A DNA stretch of 64,000 nt, taken from contig NZ_CP050854.1 in NCBI RefSeq assembly GCF_017569925.1, forward strand, positions 4,154,001 to 4,218,000, written 5' to 3'. Below are positions 18,002 to 29,238 of this stretch, piece by piece. Each line of letters begins with the position of its first letter. Within the stretch, counting starts at the first letter, position 1. The translations under genes were made by a program, and so were the position numbers. This DNA is from Brenneria izadpanahii (GTDB lineage Bacteria > Pseudomonadota > Gammaproteobacteria > Enterobacterales > Enterobacteriaceae). The notes beneath the pieces are model-generated. The model did no database searches. It worked only from the letters and a program-made list of their open reading frames with translations, and had not been told where the DNA came from.

Positions 18002-19525
18002 GTGGCAAATAAACCGCTGGTAGGTGCCCCGCTGGCTTGGATGACGGTGGCGTTGTCTATGGCCACCTTTATGCAGGTTCTGGACTCGACGATCGCCAAC
18101 GTGGCGATCCCAACCATTGCCGGGAATCTCGGCGCCTCGAACTCTCAGGGCACCTGGGTCATCACGTCGTTCGGGGTGGCAAACGCCATCTCGATCCCGA
18201 TCACCGGTTGGCTGGCAAAACGCATCGGTGAGGTCAAACTATTCCTGTGGTCGACCGGGCTGTTTGCCGTCGCCTCCTGGCTGTGTGGTATGTCCAGCAG
18301 TCTGGGAATGCTGATTTTCTTCCGTGTGGTACAGGGGGTGGTGGCAGGTCCGCTGATCCCGCTGTCGCAAAGTCTGTTGTTGAATAACTATCCGCCGGCT
18401 AGGCGAAGTACCGCGCTTGCGCTCTGGTCGATGACGGTGATCGTCGCCCCGATTTGCGGGCCGATCCTCGGCGGATACATCAGTGATAACTATCACTGGG
18501 GCTGGATCTTCTTTATCAACGTGCCGATCGGCATTGCGGTGGTATTCCTGACGCTGAAAACGTTGAAGGGCCGCGAAACCGCGACGCAGATCCGCCCGAT
18601 CGACTGTGTCGGCTTAATGCTTCTCGTTCTGGGCATCGGCGCATTGCAGGTGATGCTCGATCAGGGTAAGGAGCTCGACTGGTTTAACTCGACCGAAATT
18701 ATCGTGTTGGCAATCGTGGCGGTGGTCGCGCTTTGCTTCCTTGTGGTCTGGGAACTAACGGACGACCACCCGATAGTCGATCTGTCGTTGTTTAAATCGC
18801 GAAATTTTACCATCGGCGTGCTGTGTATCAGCCTGGCCTTCATGCTCTATGTTAGCTCTCTTGTATTGCTGCCGCAGCTATTGCAGGTGGTCTATGGTTA
18901 TACCGCCACTTGGGCGGGGCTGGCATCGGCGCCGGTCGGGATATTGCCGATTCTGATATCACCGGTCATCGGCCGCTTTTCACACCGTCTGGATATGCGC
19001 AAGCTGGTGACGTTCAGCTTTATTATGTACGCCTACTGTTTCTTCTGGCGTGCGTATACGTTCGAACCGGAGATGGATTTTGGCGCTTCTGCCTGGCCGC
19101 AGTTTATTCAGGGTTTCGCCGTGGGTTGCTTCTTCATGCCGCTGACCACCATTATTTTTTCCGGGTTAGCGCCGGAACGTATGGCGGGGGCATCCAGTTT
19201 GTCGAACTTTATCCGTATTCTGATGGGGTCAATTGGTACGTCGATGACCACGACGTTGTGGTCGAACCGTGAGTCGCTGCATCATGCGCAGCTAACGGAA
19301 AACATCACGCCGTTTAATCCGGCGGCGGCGCAAATCTATCAGCAACTCGAAGGCCGGGGCATGAGTCACCAGCAGGCATCCGGCTGGATAGCGCGAGAAA
19401 TCACGAATCAAGGGCTGATTATTTCGGCCAACGAGATCTTCTGGTTATCCGGAGGGGCATTCCTGGTACTGCTGATATTCATCTGGTTCGCCCGTCCGCC
19501 GTTCAGCAGCGGCGGCGCTCACTGA
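18002..19525 (+). CDS. emrB: EmrB-like DHA2 family multidrug exporter (14 TMS)
   Basis: The 507-residue protein is a 14-segment MFS drug/H+ antiporter. It has the DHA2 motif TFMQVLDSTIANVAIPTIAG near the N-terminus and the motif-C segment PICGPILGGYIS in helix 5. The start is GTG, supported by GGAGG eight bases upstream and 17 bp after the emrA stop. It would expel hydrophobic toxicants such as uncouplers or plant phenolics through the adaptor and outer-membrane factor encoded upstream. The gene converges with ugd. Confidence 0.92.
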   Translation: MANKPLVGAPLAWMTVALSMATFMQVLDSTIANVAIPTIAGNLGASNSQGTWVITSFGVANAISIPITGWLAKRIGEVKLFLWSTGLFAVASWLCGMSSSLGMLIFFRVVQGVVAGPLIPLSQSLLLNNYPPARRSTALALWSMTVIVAPICGPILGGYISDNYHWGWIFFINVPIGIAVVFLTLKTLKGRETATQIRPIDCVGLMLLVLGIGALQVMLDQGKELDWFNSTEIIVLAIVAVVALCFLVVWELTDDHPIVDLSLFKSRNFTIGVLCISLAFMLYVSSLVLLPQLLQVVYGYTATWAGLASAPVGILPILISPVIGRFSHRLDMRKLVTFSFIMYAYCFFWRAYTFEPEMDFGASAWPQFIQGFAVGCFFMPLTTIIFSGLAPERMAGASSLSNFIRILMGSIGTSMTTTLWSNRESLHHAQLTENITPFNPAAAQIYQQLEGRGMSHQQASGWIAREITNQGLIISANEIFWLSGGAFLVLLIFIWFARPPFSSGGAH

Positions 19526-19542
19526 TGCCGACTGCCTGAAAG

Positions 19543-19568
19543 CAAAAACGGACGCGCAATGCGTCCGT
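19543..19568 (-). terminator. Rho-independent terminator of the arn-ugd operon
   Basis: On the minus strand ACGGACGC and GCGTCCGT form an 8-bp stem with a 5-base loop followed by TTTTTG. It lies about 80 bp after the ugd stop and just beyond the convergent emrB stop. The T run is only on the ugd side. Confidence 0.78.
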
Positions 19569-19650
19569 CAGATGGCTGACGCCCGGCGGGCAATACAGCA
19601 AAAAACATTCCGGCGCCGCAGCGAAACGCACCGATCTGCCAAAAACACCG

Positions 19651-20817
19651 TCAATCGGCGCCGAACAGATCCCGGGTATAAACCCTGTCGGCCACATCGG
19701 ACAATTCTTCCGCCATGCGGTTAGAGATAATCATGTCAGACACTTGCTTAAATTCCGCCAGATCGTTTATCACGCGCGAACGGAAAAAATGTTCTTCCTG
19801 CAACACCGGCTCATAAACGACAACTTCGACGCCTTTCTCTTTAATCCGTCTCATTACCCCCTGAATAGCCGAAGCCCTGAAATTATCCGAGCCGCGTTTC
19901 ATTACCAAACGATAAACGCCGACAACTTTAGGGTTATGTTTGAGAACAGATTCGGCGATAAAATCTTTCCTTGTGCGATTGGCGTCAACGATAGCGCTGA
20001 TTAATTTATTGGGAACATCGCTATAATTGGCCAGCAACTGTTTCGTGTCTTTCGGCAGACAATAACCGCCATAGCCAAACGATGGATTATTGTAATGTTT
20101 ACCGATGCGAGGATCTAAGCCAACGCCTTCGATAATCTGTTTGCTATCCAGGCAATGAATCTGCGCATAACTATCCAGCTCATTAAAGTAGGCCACACGC
20201 ATCGCCAAATAGGTATTGGCAAATAATTTAATCGCCTCGGCCTCCGTTGAATGGGTAAAGAGTACCGGCACCTCTTTTTTTATCGCGCCCTGCAATAATA
20301 ATGAGGCAAATTGAGATGCGCGAGCGGAGCATTCCCCAATAACGATACGAGACGGATAAAGATTATCGTACAAGGCTTTTCCTTCACGTAAAAATTCAGG
20401 AGAAAAGATAATATTTCTGAAATGATACTTATCCCGCAGTTGGTTAGTATAACCAACCGGCACGGTTGATTTTATAACGATTACCGCATCTGGATTAATC
20501 TTCATTACATCCTGTATAACCGACTCGACCGACTGCGTATTAAAATAATTCTTTTTGGGATCGTAGTCAGTCGGCGTAGCGACAATAATAAATTTCGCAT
20601 CTCTATAAGCGAAGGTTTTATCTGTCGTGGCCTGAAAATTTAGCTTTTTATTTAATAAAAAATCCTCTATTTCCTTATCAGCGATAGGCGATATTTTATC
20701 GTTGAGAAGATGGACTTTTTTTTCATCGATATCCAAAGCCACGACATCATTATGTTGCGCCAGTAAAACGGCGTTGGACAGACCAACGTATCCCGTTCCT
20801 GCAATTGCTATTTTCAT
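19651..20817 (-). CDS. ugd: UDP-glucose 6-dehydrogenase
   Basis: The 388-residue enzyme oxidises UDP-glucose to UDP-glucuronate with two NAD+, giving the precursor used by ArnA. The N-terminal NAD-binding loop is [20 protein letters not shown] lies in the middle, and [14 protein letters not shown] holds the catalytic Cys. Length matches E. coli Ugd (388). It lies 48 bp downstream of arnF on the same strand and before a terminator, so it is probably the last gene of the lipid A modification operon. In E. coli ugd is elsewhere on the chromosome. Confidence 0.95.
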   Translation of the reverse strand: MKIAIAGTGYVGLSNAVLLAQHNDVVALDIDEKKVHLLNDKISPIADKEIEDFLLNKKLNFQATTDKTFAYRDAKFIIVATPTDYDPKKNYFNTQSVESVIQDVMKINPDAVIVIKSTVPVGYTNQLRDKYHFRNIIFSPEFLREGKALYDNLYPSRIVIGECSARASQFASLLLQGAIKKEVPVLFTHSTEAEAIKLFANTYLAMRVAYFNELDSYAQIHCLDSKQIIEGVGLDPRIGKHYNNPSFGYGGYCLPKDTKQLLANYSDVPNKLISAIVDANRTRKDFIAESVLKHNPKVVGVYRLVMKRGSDNFRASAIQGVMRRIKEKGVEVVVYEPVLQEEHFFRSRVINDLAEFKQVSDMIISNRMAEELSDVADRVYTRDLFGAD

Positions 20818-20865
20818 TTTTTAACCATCAAGATTGTATTTTAGCGCTGGGTCAGACGTCCACCG

Positions 20866-21279
20866 CTAGCGGGTAGCATCGTTTTCCGCCGCGTTCCGCC
20901 GCGAGTCAGGTTTACCAGGCCGAGCGCACATGCACAGCAGGCCCAGCAAGATCAGCGCCACGCCGGCCAGCGCCCCCGGATGAAAGGGTTCGGCAAACGC
21001 CGGCAACAGAACGGCCAACATCCACACCAGCGCGTAGCTCAGGCTGAGCACCGGGTAGGCGCGGCTGAGAGGCAGCCGCCGTAAAGCGAGCAGCCAGCAC
21101 AGCATGGAAAATCCGTAGGCGGTTAATCCCCCGCACAGTACCAGGAGCGGCCGCGGCGAAACGCTCCGCCACTCGGCCAGGATCTCGACGCCCGGCAGGC
21201 GCATCATCGACCAGCGCAGCATCAGCTGAGCCGCCGTAACCAATATGACGCTGCACAGCGCCAGTCCATATCCCTTCAT
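20866..21279 (-). CDS. arnF: 4-amino-4-deoxy-L-arabinose-phosphoundecaprenol flippase subunit
   Basis: The 137-residue membrane protein of the small multidrug resistance/EamA fold has four hydrophobic segments. With ArnE it moves undecaprenyl-phosphate-Ara4N across the inner membrane. The start ATG 21279 overlaps the arnE stop in ATGA and begins MKGYGLALCSVILVTAAQL, which fits the family; a longer frame upstream is not supported. The hydrophilic C-terminal tail (about 15 residues) is somewhat long. Confidence 0.9.
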   Translation of the reverse strand: MKGYGLALCSVILVTAAQLMLRWSMMRLPGVEILAEWRSVSPRPLLVLCGGLTAYGFSMLCWLLALRRLPLSRAYPVLSLSYALVWMLAVLLPAFAEPFHPGALAGVALILLGLLCMCARPGKPDSRRNAAENDATR

Positions 21280-21605
21280 GCGTAACTCCCGATAACCGCC
21301 ACGCCCGCCACAATCAGCAATGTTCCAATCCATTGCAGGCTGGACAATTTTTCACGCCAGAAGAGCCTGGCCGCTACGGCCACCAGAATAAAATTGATGC
21401 TCAACATCGGATACGCCAGGCTCACCGGCAGACGCTGCAACACCAGCAGCCATGTCGCCATGCCGCAGATCAGAAAACCCAGGCTGGCCAGCAGCCAGCC
21501 CATCAGCGAGGCGCGCCTCGCCTGGTGCGCCGCCTGTTTCTGGCACATCTGACCGGCGCAGCTCAGCAGGCTGGTCAGCAGCACGAGGAGCAGACTCAGC
21601 TTCAT
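21276..21605 (-). CDS. arnE: 4-amino-4-deoxy-L-arabinose-phosphoundecaprenol flippase subunit
   Basis: The 109-residue protein has four hydrophobic segments and EamA-like features (LPVSLAYPMLSINFILV). It pairs with ArnF to flip the lipid-linked aminosugar. It is coupled to arnT upstream and arnF downstream by 4-base ATGA overlaps. Length agrees with E. coli ArnE (111). Confidence 0.92.
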   Translation of the reverse strand: MKLSLLLVLLTSLLSCAGQMCQKQAAHQARRASLMGWLLASLGFLICGMATWLLVLQRLPVSLAYPMLSINFILVAVAARLFWREKLSSLQWIGTLLIVAGVAVIGSYA

Positions 21606-23260
21606 GGCGCGGCCCTGTATTGCAAAAACAACATCTGATCGGCGCGAGAGATAATATCGGCGGGAGGCAACCCGGCGGGCATCGGCTCACCGCGATCCAT
21701 CTGCAACACCAGCGAAACCGTTCCCTGTTTACGATGAGCGGCCAGCCAGCGATGAAAATCGGCGCTATCAACGTACCGTGACTGCGCATCCGGGTAGCTC
21801 AGTCCATACTTAAGCTCGCCCTGCTTATCGTAGAAAAGCATATCGCTGCGCTGGAGCGTCCATGCGATCGCAGACGCGATGCCGGGGTTGTTGCTCAGAA
21901 TGTAGCGGCTGTCGGCGAGTTGGCCGGCGATGCCGCCGACAAAGGACTGGGGCTGCTTGGTGTTCCGCACGCTTTCCGGTATCGCCGCGCCGACGCACAG
22001 CGCCAGAGCCAGCGGGCAAAGCGCGGCGGCCAACCAGCGCCCCCGCTGCGGCTTCAGGCTTAGCGCGCCGGCTAGCGCCCAGCCGGCGAATGAAACCACC
22101 GCCAACGCCAGCGGAATCATCTCATGCTGCCGGTAAAGCGAGCGTCCGCCGATGCCCCAGGGCGCCAGCGCCGCCAGCAAAGCCGCCATGCCCACGCAGC
22201 CGAACAGAAGGTTAATCCAGGCATTTATCTTTAAGATGTTGCTGGCCTTTCTGGCGAGCATCAGCCCATGCCGGGCCATCAGAATCGCCAGGGGCGCAAA
22301 GCACGGCAGGATATAGGTCGGCAGTTTGCCTTTGGCGATGCTGAAGAACAGAAACGGAACGATCGTCCAGCAGAACAGATACAGCCCGCCGGGAGAGTCG
22401 GCCCGCTGCCGCCAGCCCTGATAAAGCGCGCCCGGCAGCAACGCCAGCCAGGGAAGCGCCCCTACCAGCAGCACCGGCAGGTAATACCAAAACGGCGCTT
22501 TGTGCTGAGCATCTGACTCCGCGAAGCGCTGGATGTGCTCCACCCAAAAAAAGTAGCGCCAGAAATCCGGCTGTTGCAGATGAACGGCCAGCGCCCAGGG
22601 GGCGCTCAGCAGCGCGGCGCTTAACACGGCAAGCGGGCCGTAAACCAGCAGTTCCCTAAAACGGCGCCGCCAGATGGCCCAGGGGGCGATGACCAGCACC
22701 GGCACCGCCAGCGCCAGAAAGCCTTTGGTCATAAACCCCATGCCGCAGGCCAGTCCCAGCAGCAGATAGCCGGCCACGCGCTGCTTTACGCCGGCGGCCC
22801 CGGCGGCAAACCAGTAGCTGCACATCGCGGCGGTCAGCCATAGCAGCAGCATCGGATCGAGCACCGAATAGGTGCCCACGCCGTAAACCAGCAACGAGGT
22901 AAGCATCATCACGACGGCGGTGAGCGCAACCGCGCGATCGGCATAGACGCGCCGTCCCAGCCAGTAGACCAGCAGCGCGCTCAGGATGGTTGAAAATACG
23001 GAGCCGATGCGCACCGCAAAATTATTGTGGCCGAACAGCCACTGCCCGACATTGTTGATCCAGTAACCCGCGACCGGCTTCTCGAAATAACGCAGGTCAA
23101 AGAAGCGCGGCGTTACCCAATTGCCGTTTTGCAACATTTCCCGGCTGATTTCCGCATATCGCGTTTCATCAGGCTGCCAGAGACTCCTGAACTCAAGAGG
23201 AACCAGGTAATACAAAATCAAAAGAGCAAGCAGGAGAAAGCCTTTTCCAGTGGTCGTCAT
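21602..23260 (-). CDS. arnT: Lipid A 4-amino-4-deoxy-L-arabinose transferase
   Basis: The 552-residue integral membrane GT83 enzyme transfers Ara4N from undecaprenyl phosphate to lipid A phosphate on the periplasmic face, conferring polymyxin and cationic peptide resistance. The first periplasmic loop [17 protein letters not shown] contains the conserved Asp/Glu residues, followed by [18 protein letters not shown]. About 12 hydrophobic segments follow and then a periplasmic C-terminal domain. ATGA overlaps join it to arnD and arnE. Length is normal. Confidence 0.95.
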   Translation of the reverse strand: MTTTGKGFLLLALLILYYLVPLEFRSLWQPDETRYAEISREMLQNGNWVTPRFFDLRYFEKPVAGYWINNVGQWLFGHNNFAVRIGSVFSTILSALLVYWLGRRVYADRAVALTAVVMMLTSLLVYGVGTYSVLDPMLLLWLTAAMCSYWFAAGAAGVKQRVAGYLLLGLACGMGFMTKGFLALAVPVLVIAPWAIWRRRFRELLVYGPLAVLSAALLSAPWALAVHLQQPDFWRYFFWVEHIQRFAESDAQHKAPFWYYLPVLLVGALPWLALLPGALYQGWRQRADSPGGLYLFCWTIVPFLFFSIAKGKLPTYILPCFAPLAILMARHGLMLARKASNILKINAWINLLFGCVGMAALLAALAPWGIGGRSLYRQHEMIPLALAVVSFAGWALAGALSLKPQRGRWLAAALCPLALALCVGAAIPESVRNTKQPQSFVGGIAGQLADSRYILSNNPGIASAIAWTLQRSDMLFYDKQGELKYGLSYPDAQSRYVDSADFHRWLAAHRKQGTVSLVLQMDRGEPMPAGLPPADIISRADQMLFLQYRAAP

Positions 23261-24159
23261 TCCATCTTCCCCGTGAGTTTTTCACAGCCAAGCCACCCTT
23301 CACGGCCCGGAATATACCCGCGTACCACATTTCCCGTCGGCAGTCGGCTCACATCCTGCGGCAGCAGATCGCCGAGAGGACAAAACCGCAGCCCCTGCGC
23401 TTCGCAGCGCCGAAGTAAATCGCCGAATGCGCTGAGCTGGCTGATGCCTTCCACTTCGGCGTGAATGGTGTACACGGGCGTACCGCTATCCGCCCGCATA
23501 CGCGCAAGTATGAAGTCGTTATAATTGCTGACGCCGACGACCTGCCCCACCGCTTCGTCCCAGGTCGGCAGCGTAACCGGAATCTGCACGGCGCCGGGCT
23601 GACCGCCGCTGAGCACCGGCCGGAAGGGCGCGGTTCCCCGGCAGTCGCTGTTATAGCGAAAACCAAACGCCCGCTTTGCCTCCATGACCCGGCCATCGGC
23701 GCGCCAGCCGGCCGCCGCAGAGCAGGTCACCGGTTGTTCAACGATCTGCTCCAGCGCCGCCAAACCGCGGGCTATCTGCTGGCTGAGTTTCTCCTCAGAC
23801 CAGCTTCCCGCCCAGGTTTGCCAGGCGAAATGGTCCCAGGCGTGCAGCCCTACCTCATGGCGGTCAGCCGCGGCTCGGATCACGTCCTTCAACCCCTCGC
23901 CGATGACTCTGCCCGGCCAGGCCGTTCCTGCCAGCAAGATATCCCAGCCATACAGCGATGCGGCGCGTGAGCGCAGCATTTTCCATAGAAAGCGGGGTTT
24001 TATCAGGCGCCACAGGTGGCGCCCCATGTTGTCCGGGCCGACGCTGAAGAAAAACGTCGCCCGAATATTATGCCTGTTGAACAGATCCAGCAGCGCCGGT
24101 ACGCCCAGTTGCGTACCGCGCCAGGTATCGACATCGACCCGCAGACCGACTGTCTTCAT
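23257..24159 (-). CDS. arnD: 4-deoxy-4-formamido-L-arabinose-phosphoundecaprenol deformylase
   Basis: The 300-residue protein is a NodB-fold polysaccharide deacetylase. The metal-binding Asp lies in [10 protein letters not shown] at the N-terminus and [10 protein letters not shown] supplies the His ligands. It removes the formyl group from the undecaprenyl-linked sugar, making the pathway irreversible. Length matches E. coli ArnD (296). It is coupled to arnA and arnT by ATGA overlaps. Confidence 0.94.
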   Translation of the reverse strand: MKTVGLRVDVDTWRGTQLGVPALLDLFNRHNIRATFFFSVGPDNMGRHLWRLIKPRFLWKMLRSRAASLYGWDILLAGTAWPGRVIGEGLKDVIRAAADRHEVGLHAWDHFAWQTWAGSWSEEKLSQQIARGLAALEQIVEQPVTCSAAAGWRADGRVMEAKRAFGFRYNSDCRGTAPFRPVLSGGQPGAVQIPVTLPTWDEAVGQVVGVSNYNDFILARMRADSGTPVYTIHAEVEGISQLSAFGDLLRRCEAQGLRFCPLGDLLPQDVSRLPTGNVVRGYIPGREGWLGCEKLTGKME

Positions 24160-26138
24160 GCATCCCCCTCCGGCAGATCTACGGTGCGCAGGAAGAAATC
24201 AAGCGTATTTTCAATGGTGGTGTCCATCTCAACCGTCGGACTCCATTCCAGCAGGCGGCGGGCATTGCGAATGGAAGGCTTGCGGTGTTCGACATCCTGA
24301 TAGCCTTTTCCGTAATAGCTGCTGCTTTCCACTTCGCGGAACCCGGCGAACGGCGGGAAACGGTCGCGCAGCGGGTGGCGTTCGAAACGGTCAAGCAACC
24401 GTTCCGCCAGCTCCTTGATGCTGGCTTCGTTATCCGGATTGCCGATATTGATAATCTGCCCGTCGCAGTTCTGATGTTTGTTTTCGACGATGCGGAACAG
24501 CGCTTCGATGCCGTCGCTGATATCGGTGAAGCAGCGTTTCTGGCTGCCGCCGTCAATCAGCTTGATGGGCGAACCTTCCACAAGGTTCAGAATTAACTGG
24601 GTAATCACGCGCGAACTGCCGATGCGGGCGGCGTTCAGGCTATCAAGACGCGGCCCCATCCAGTTGAAAGGACGGAACAGGGTAAAACGCAGCCCCTCTT
24701 TCTCGCCGTAAGCCCAGATAATGCGGTCCAGCAGCTGTTTGGAGACCGAGTAAATCCAACGCGGCTTGTTAATGGGGCCGACCACCAGTTTCGAACTATC
24801 TTCATCAAAACTGGCGTCGGTGCACATGCCGTACACTTCCGAGGTGGATGGAAAGATGATGCGCTTACCATATTTCACACAGCCGCGGATAATCTTCAGG
24901 TTCTCTTCAAAGTCGAGCTCAAACACGCGCAGCGTATTACGGGTGTACTCGATCGGCGTGGCGATCGCCACCAGCGGCAGGATGACGTCGCATTTTTTAA
25001 TGTGGTATTCGATCCACTCGGAGTGAATGCTGACATCCCCCTCGACAAACTGAAAGCGCGGGTGGCCCACAAAACGGCTGATGGCATCGGAGCTGATGTC
25101 CAGGCCAAAGACCTCGAAGTTATCCTCTTTGAGCAAACGTTCGGTCAGGTGGTTGCCGATGAAGCCGTTCACCCCCAGGATCAACACGCGCGTGCGGCGC
25201 TTAACGGCGGCCACGGGCTGGGAATACAGCAGCGCGCCGGGCACCACGCCCAAACTTTGCGCCAACTGGCAGCCATTCATGTAGACGCCGTTATCCGTTT
25301 GCCCGGTCAGCACTTCAAGCGCGCCGTCTTTGCAGGCGATGACAAAGGGATCGGCAGACAGCACGGTGCCGGGTTTGGCGTGAACATGGTCCGATAAGAC
25401 CCGGCTTTTCCAGACGATGAATTTCGACGCCCCCGCCCAGGCAAAGGCGCCCGGCCAGGGGTCGGTGACCGCGCGCACCAGATTATGAATTTCCCGCGCA
25501 GGCAGCGACCAGTTGATGCGCCCGTCCTCCGGCGTGCGGCGGCGCACCACCGTCGCCTCCGCCTCATTCTGGCTCCGGCCATCGATCCGCCCTTGTTTCA
25601 TGGCCGGCAGTACGTCGCCAAGTAAATTACGCGCGCACCGCACCAGTTTATGATGAAGCGTCATCGCATCGTCCGCTTCTTCAATTTTCACGGACTGCTG
25701 CGCGATAATGTCGCCTGCGTCGGCGCGTTTGATCATGCGGTGCAGCGTTACGCCGGTCTCACGCTCTCCGTTGGCGAGAGCCCAGTTGAGGGGCGCCCGG
25801 CCGCGGTATTTCGGCAACAGGGAGCCGTGTAAGTTAAAAGCCCCGAATTTTGCGCTGCTCAGAATGCTGTCGCTCAACAGCGTGCGGTAATAGAACGAGA
25901 ACAGGATATCCGGCTCCATCGCGTTGATGCGATCGAGCCACAATGGGTGATTAACGTCGTCAGGGGCGTAGACCGGAATGCCTTTCTCTGCGGCAATGCG
26001 CGCTACCGAGCCAAAAAAACGATTTTCAGCGGCTGAATCGGCATGGGTAAAAATGGCGCAGATGTTATAGCCTGCTTCAAGCAGCGCATTGATGCCCGCA
26101 CAGCCCATATCGTGGTAGGCGAAGACGATGGTTTTCAT
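24156..26138 (-). CDS. arnA: Bifunctional UDP-Ara4N formyltransferase / UDP-glucuronate decarboxylase
   Basis: The 660-residue fusion has an N-terminal formyltransferase (1-about 300; [20 protein letters not shown] holds the catalytic His) and a C-terminal SDR-type oxidative decarboxylase (about 315-660; [16 protein letters not shown] binds NAD and [10 protein letters not shown] holds the catalytic Tyr and Lys). The start ATG 26138 overlaps the arnC stop in ATGA and gives [13 protein letters not shown], the standard N-terminus; a 63-residue upstream extension in the same frame is an artefact. Length equals E. coli ArnA. Confidence 0.96.
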   Translation of the reverse strand: MKTIVFAYHDMGCAGINALLEAGYNICAIFTHADSAAENRFFGSVARIAAEKGIPVYAPDDVNHPLWLDRINAMEPDILFSFYYRTLLSDSILSSAKFGAFNLHGSLLPKYRGRAPLNWALANGERETGVTLHRMIKRADAGDIIAQQSVKIEEADDAMTLHHKLVRCARNLLGDVLPAMKQGRIDGRSQNEAEATVVRRRTPEDGRINWSLPAREIHNLVRAVTDPWPGAFAWAGASKFIVWKSRVLSDHVHAKPGTVLSADPFVIACKDGALEVLTGQTDNGVYMNGCQLAQSLGVVPGALLYSQPVAAVKRRTRVLILGVNGFIGNHLTERLLKEDNFEVFGLDISSDAISRFVGHPRFQFVEGDVSIHSEWIEYHIKKCDVILPLVAIATPIEYTRNTLRVFELDFEENLKIIRGCVKYGKRIIFPSTSEVYGMCTDASFDEDSSKLVVGPINKPRWIYSVSKQLLDRIIWAYGEKEGLRFTLFRPFNWMGPRLDSLNAARIGSSRVITQLILNLVEGSPIKLIDGGSQKRCFTDISDGIEALFRIVENKHQNCDGQIINIGNPDNEASIKELAERLLDRFERHPLRDRFPPFAGFREVESSSYYGKGYQDVEHRKPSIRNARRLLEWSPTVEMDTTIENTLDFFLRTVDLPEGDA

Positions 26139-27118
26139 TGTTCGGTTTCCTGTACTGAAGCGTCTTTCTGATGATGGATAACGCGTTGGATAAAATAGCG
26201 AGGCCGCGCCCGTACATCGTTGTAGATGCGGCCGATGTATTCGCCAAGCAGGCCCATACCGATGAACTGAGCGCCGACGAACATAAACAACACCGCGAAA
26301 AGCATGAATACGCCTTCCCCGGCCCACTCCGCGCCCAGAAACAGGCGCAGCGCAATCAGCAAGACGGAGAACGCGAATCCGGCCAGGGCAATCAGGCTGC
26401 CCAGCACGCTTAACATACGCAGCGGCGTGGTCGTCAGGCAGGTCACCAGGTCATACATCAGGTTGATGAGCCGCATAAAGCTGTACTTTGAATTGCCGAA
26501 TTCACGTTCGGCATGCGTCACGGGCAGTTCCGTTGCGCGGCGCGCGAAAGTATTGGCGAGAATGGGAATAAAGGTGCTGCGCTCATGGCAATTCAGCATC
26601 GCGTCAACGATGTGACGCCGGTAGGCGCGCAGCATACAGCCGTAATCCCCCATCGCTTTGCCGGTTACGCGCTGAATCAGGTGATTGATGGCGCGCGACG
26701 CGCGGCGGCGGAACCAACTGTCCTGACGGTTCTGCCGCACCGTGCCAACCACGTCATAGCCCTCCTGGGCTGCCGCCACCAGGCGGGGGATCTCTTCGGG
26801 CGGGTTTTGCAAATCGGCATCCAGCGTGATGATAAGGTCGCCGCTGACGCGGCTGAATCCCGCCATGATGGCTGAATGCTGACCATAGTTGCGGTTAAGC
26901 AGGATCGCCGTAATATGGCTGCCGGGCGCGCCGGCCGCCGCCGATATCATGTCGGCGGAGAGATCCTGACTGCCGTCGTCGACCAGCAAAATTTCATATT
27001 CCAGACCCAGACCGCGGCAGGCGCTGTCCGTACGTCGAATCAGTTCCGGCAGGCTTTCCTGTTCGTTAAAAACAGGAATGACTACCGACACTTTATTAAT
27101 CGTTTTTTCTTCAGTCAT
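26135..27118 (-). CDS. arnC: Undecaprenyl-phosphate 4-deoxy-4-formamido-L-arabinose transferase
   Basis: The 327-residue GT2 glycosyltransferase has [18 protein letters not shown] at the start, [12 protein letters not shown] and the metal-binding [10 protein letters not shown] motif, then two C-terminal membrane helices (about 235-300). It moves formylated Ara4N from UDP to undecaprenyl phosphate at the inner membrane. The ATG immediately follows the arnB TAA. The length is normal. Confidence 0.95.
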   Translation of the reverse strand: MTEEKTINKVSVVIPVFNEQESLPELIRRTDSACRGLGLEYEILLVDDGSQDLSADMISAAAGAPGSHITAILLNRNYGQHSAIMAGFSRVSGDLIITLDADLQNPPEEIPRLVAAAQEGYDVVGTVRQNRQDSWFRRRASRAINHLIQRVTGKAMGDYGCMLRAYRRHIVDAMLNCHERSTFIPILANTFARRATELPVTHAEREFGNSKYSFMRLINLMYDLVTCLTTTPLRMLSVLGSLIALAGFAFSVLLIALRLFLGAEWAGEGVFMLFAVLFMFVGAQFIGMGLLGEYIGRIYNDVRARPRYFIQRVIHHQKDASVQETEQ

Positions 27119-28255
27119 TTAAACCCCGGCTAGCCTGCGCAGCGCAGCGATTACGCGCTCGACGTCGCTGTCTGTCATATCGGGAAAAAGCGGGATGGAG
27201 CAGATACGTTCGCAGTTCCACTCCGTTGCGGGCAGCGACACGCCGGGGTAGCGTGCGCGATAATATTTATGCGTATGCGCGGCGCGAAAATGCAGGCCGG
27301 TGCCGATATCCTGCTCTTTAAGCGCCTGCATCAGGGCATCGCGCGAGATGCCGCAGGTTGCCTCATCGACGCGGATGATAAACAGGTGCCAGGCATGCTG
27401 ATGCGGCCAGGCGGGCGCCTCAAGCGGAGAAAAAGGCGTCTCTTTTAGCGCCTGGAGATAGCGCTGCGCAATGGCCGTTCGCCGCGCATTGATTTGCGGC
27501 AGTCGTTTAAGCTGAACCAGCGCGATGGCCGCGCTGATATCCGGCAGATTGTATTTAAAGCCGGGCGTGATGACTTCCGCCTGAGGCTGGCGGCCGAGAG
27601 TCTGGCGATCGAACGCGTCCACGCCCAGCCCATGAAATTTCAGCATACGGATACGCTCGGCCAGGCCGGCGTCGTCGGTGACAACCATTCCGCCTTCCGC
27701 GCATGACATGTTCTTGATGGCGTGGAAAGAGAAAATCGCCGTACCGCGCCCCCCCACATGACGCCCTTTATAAAAGGTTCCCGCCGCATGGGCGGCATCT
27801 TCGATAACGGGAATACCGTGGCGCTCGCCCACCGCCCGGATGGCATCCAGGTCGGCCGGGGCGCCCGCATAATGCACCGGAACGATCGCCCTGGTACGGG
27901 GGGTGATGGCGGCCTCAATGGCTTCGGGCGTCACCATCAGCGTGTCGCGGTCAACGTCGATCATTACCGGCGTGGCGCCAAGTAACGAGATGATATTGAT
28001 GGTGGAAACCCAGGTCAGCGAGGGGGTGATCACTTCCTCGCCGGGCTTCAGACCGAGCGCCATCAGGGTGACGTGCATACCGGCCGTGGCGGAGCTCACG
28101 GCGATGGCATGCTGATTTCCCGTGAGCCGGCAAAATGCGCGTTCAAGTTCGGCGCATTTCGGTCCGGTGGTAATCCAGCCGGATTCGAAAACCGCCTTCA
28201 CCGCCGCCAGTTCCATCTCACCGAGCGAGGGCCGGGAAAAAGGAAGGAATGCCAT
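27119..28255 (-). CDS. arnB: UDP-4-amino-4-deoxy-L-arabinose aminotransferase
   Basis: The 378-residue PLP enzyme of the DegT/DnrJ family transaminates UDP-4-keto-arabinose using glutamate. [15 protein letters not shown] binds the cofactor phosphate, [10 protein letters not shown] contains the conserved Asp, and [15 protein letters not shown] holds the Schiff-base Lys181. It is the first arn gene. Only 47 bp separate it from the mipA stop upstream and no clear promoter or PmrA box is visible there, so arn transcription may enter from mipA or from a promoter inside mipA. Confidence 0.95.
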   Translation of the reverse strand: MAFLPFSRPSLGEMELAAVKAVFESGWITTGPKCAELERAFCRLTGNQHAIAVSSATAGMHVTLMALGLKPGEEVITPSLTWVSTINIISLLGATPVMIDVDRDTLMVTPEAIEAAITPRTRAIVPVHYAGAPADLDAIRAVGERHGIPVIEDAAHAAGTFYKGRHVGGRGTAIFSFHAIKNMSCAEGGMVVTDDAGLAERIRMLKFHGLGVDAFDRQTLGRQPQAEVITPGFKYNLPDISAAIALVQLKRLPQINARRTAIAQRYLQALKETPFSPLEAPAWPHQHAWHLFIIRVDEATCGISRDALMQALKEQDIGTGLHFRAAHTHKYYRARYPGVSLPATEWNCERICSIPLFPDMTDSDVERVIAALRRLAGV

Positions 28256-28302
28256 AAAGTAAATTCCTTAATGTCTAATGCGTACTACCGCCGCCCGCGG
28301 TC

Positions 28303-29130
28303 TCAGAACGTGTAATTCACCATCGCGAAGCCCGTCACGCCGGTATTGCCTTCCACCAGCGGGCTATGATGCGCCCGGTCGCTGAATTCCATCAGGTTCA
28401 CCCCCATGAATAGCGTCCAGTTCCGATCGAAATCGTGTTGCCAGTCGATCGACGCCGAATAGGCATAAACCCCGGATTTCGCGTTGAAACGGGAAAAACG
28501 CGAATTGCGATGCTGCTCCTCGCTCACGCCGAAGTAAGTGCGGTTGTAGCGGCCGTCGCCCGCATGCATATTGACGCCCAGGGTGACGGTATCGCCGCCG
28601 TCGCGCAGTAAGGTGCCTTCCAGCCCCAGCCGATAACGATTCCCGCGCTCGTAGCCCGCCACGCGAAATTCGGCCTCGCCATTGATCGCCAGCCAGGAGG
28701 TGATTCGCTGCGATACCAGCAAATCGGCGGTGGTCGCGCCTTTGACTTCCCCCATGCCGCGCAGCCGTTTGGAACCCGGCCGCCAGGTACTCTCTTTCTC
28801 TTTACGCCCTGGGTCGTAAGACAGCGCGCCGCTCACATAAAACCCGCTGTCGGTGAGATACTCCGCGCCGATGCCGCGCAGCGTATCGGCAAAAAAGATG
28901 CCGCGCGAAATGCTTAACTCCAGTTCGGGAGACACCCGCGTCTGGCGCGCGCCCAGGTAACGCGGGCTGAAAGTCGCGCCGAGTCCCAAGTTGACGTCAG
29001 TTTCATCGCCGAACAAGCTGGCGGGCGCCTGCGGTTCGGTTTGTTGCGCCTGTCCCGTCAGCGGCAGTGCCGCCAGAGCGCAGACTAGACAAAGAGATCG
29101 GCGCGTCGGGAAACTGTTTGTGTTGCTCAT
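28303..29130 (-). CDS. MipA/OmpV family outer-membrane protein
   Basis: The 275-residue protein has a signal peptide ending around LPLTGQAQQ and a C-terminus ending MVNYTF, the terminal aromatic signal of outer-membrane beta-barrels. The pattern NLGLGATFSPRYLGARQTRV is typical of MipA/OmpV proteins, which have been described as porin-like proteins or as a scaffold for murein hydrolases. It lies between a two-component system and the arn operon in the same direction. Tandem 11-bp repeats about 70 bp upstream suggest control by that system. The exact function is unknown. Confidence 0.88.
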   Translation of the reverse strand: MSNTNSFPTRRSLCLVCALAALPLTGQAQQTEPQAPASLFGDETDVNLGLGATFSPRYLGARQTRVSPELELSISRGIFFADTLRGIGAEYLTDSGFYVSGALSYDPGRKEKESTWRPGSKRLRGMGEVKGATTADLLVSQRITSWLAINGEAEFRVAGYERGNRYRLGLEGTLLRDGGDTVTLGVNMHAGDGRYNRTYFGVSEEQHRNSRFSRFNAKSGVYAYSASIDWQHDFDRNWTLFMGVNLMEFSDRAHHSPLVEGNTGVTGFAMVNYTF

Positions 29131-29199
29131 TCGTACTCATCCTCAAGCTGAATAGAAACCGCAAGCAGTACACCAGCGTTCAGACAAGTTCCGACCGAG

Positions 29200-29221
29200 A
29201 AATGGTGAAGATTCTATGAAG
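29200..29221 (-). promoter_or_regulatory. Tandem 11-bp direct repeat upstream of mipA
   Basis: On the minus strand two adjacent 11-mers read CTTCATAGAAT and CTTCACCATTT, 70 to 91 bp before the mipA ATG. They resemble the pairs before the RND pump (32834-32855) and in the response-regulator leader (31240-31283). OmpR-family regulators usually bind tandem repeats with about 11-bp spacing. The site assignment is inference from this similarity. Confidence 0.45.
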
Positions 29222-29238
29222 AGAGGGAAAAAATTCCC

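Noticed and set aside
28256..28302. ATTAAG-GAATT-TACTTT before arnB as a PmrA box.
   Set aside because: Only one half-site resembles the consensus and it overlaps the ribosome site region; not reported as an operator.
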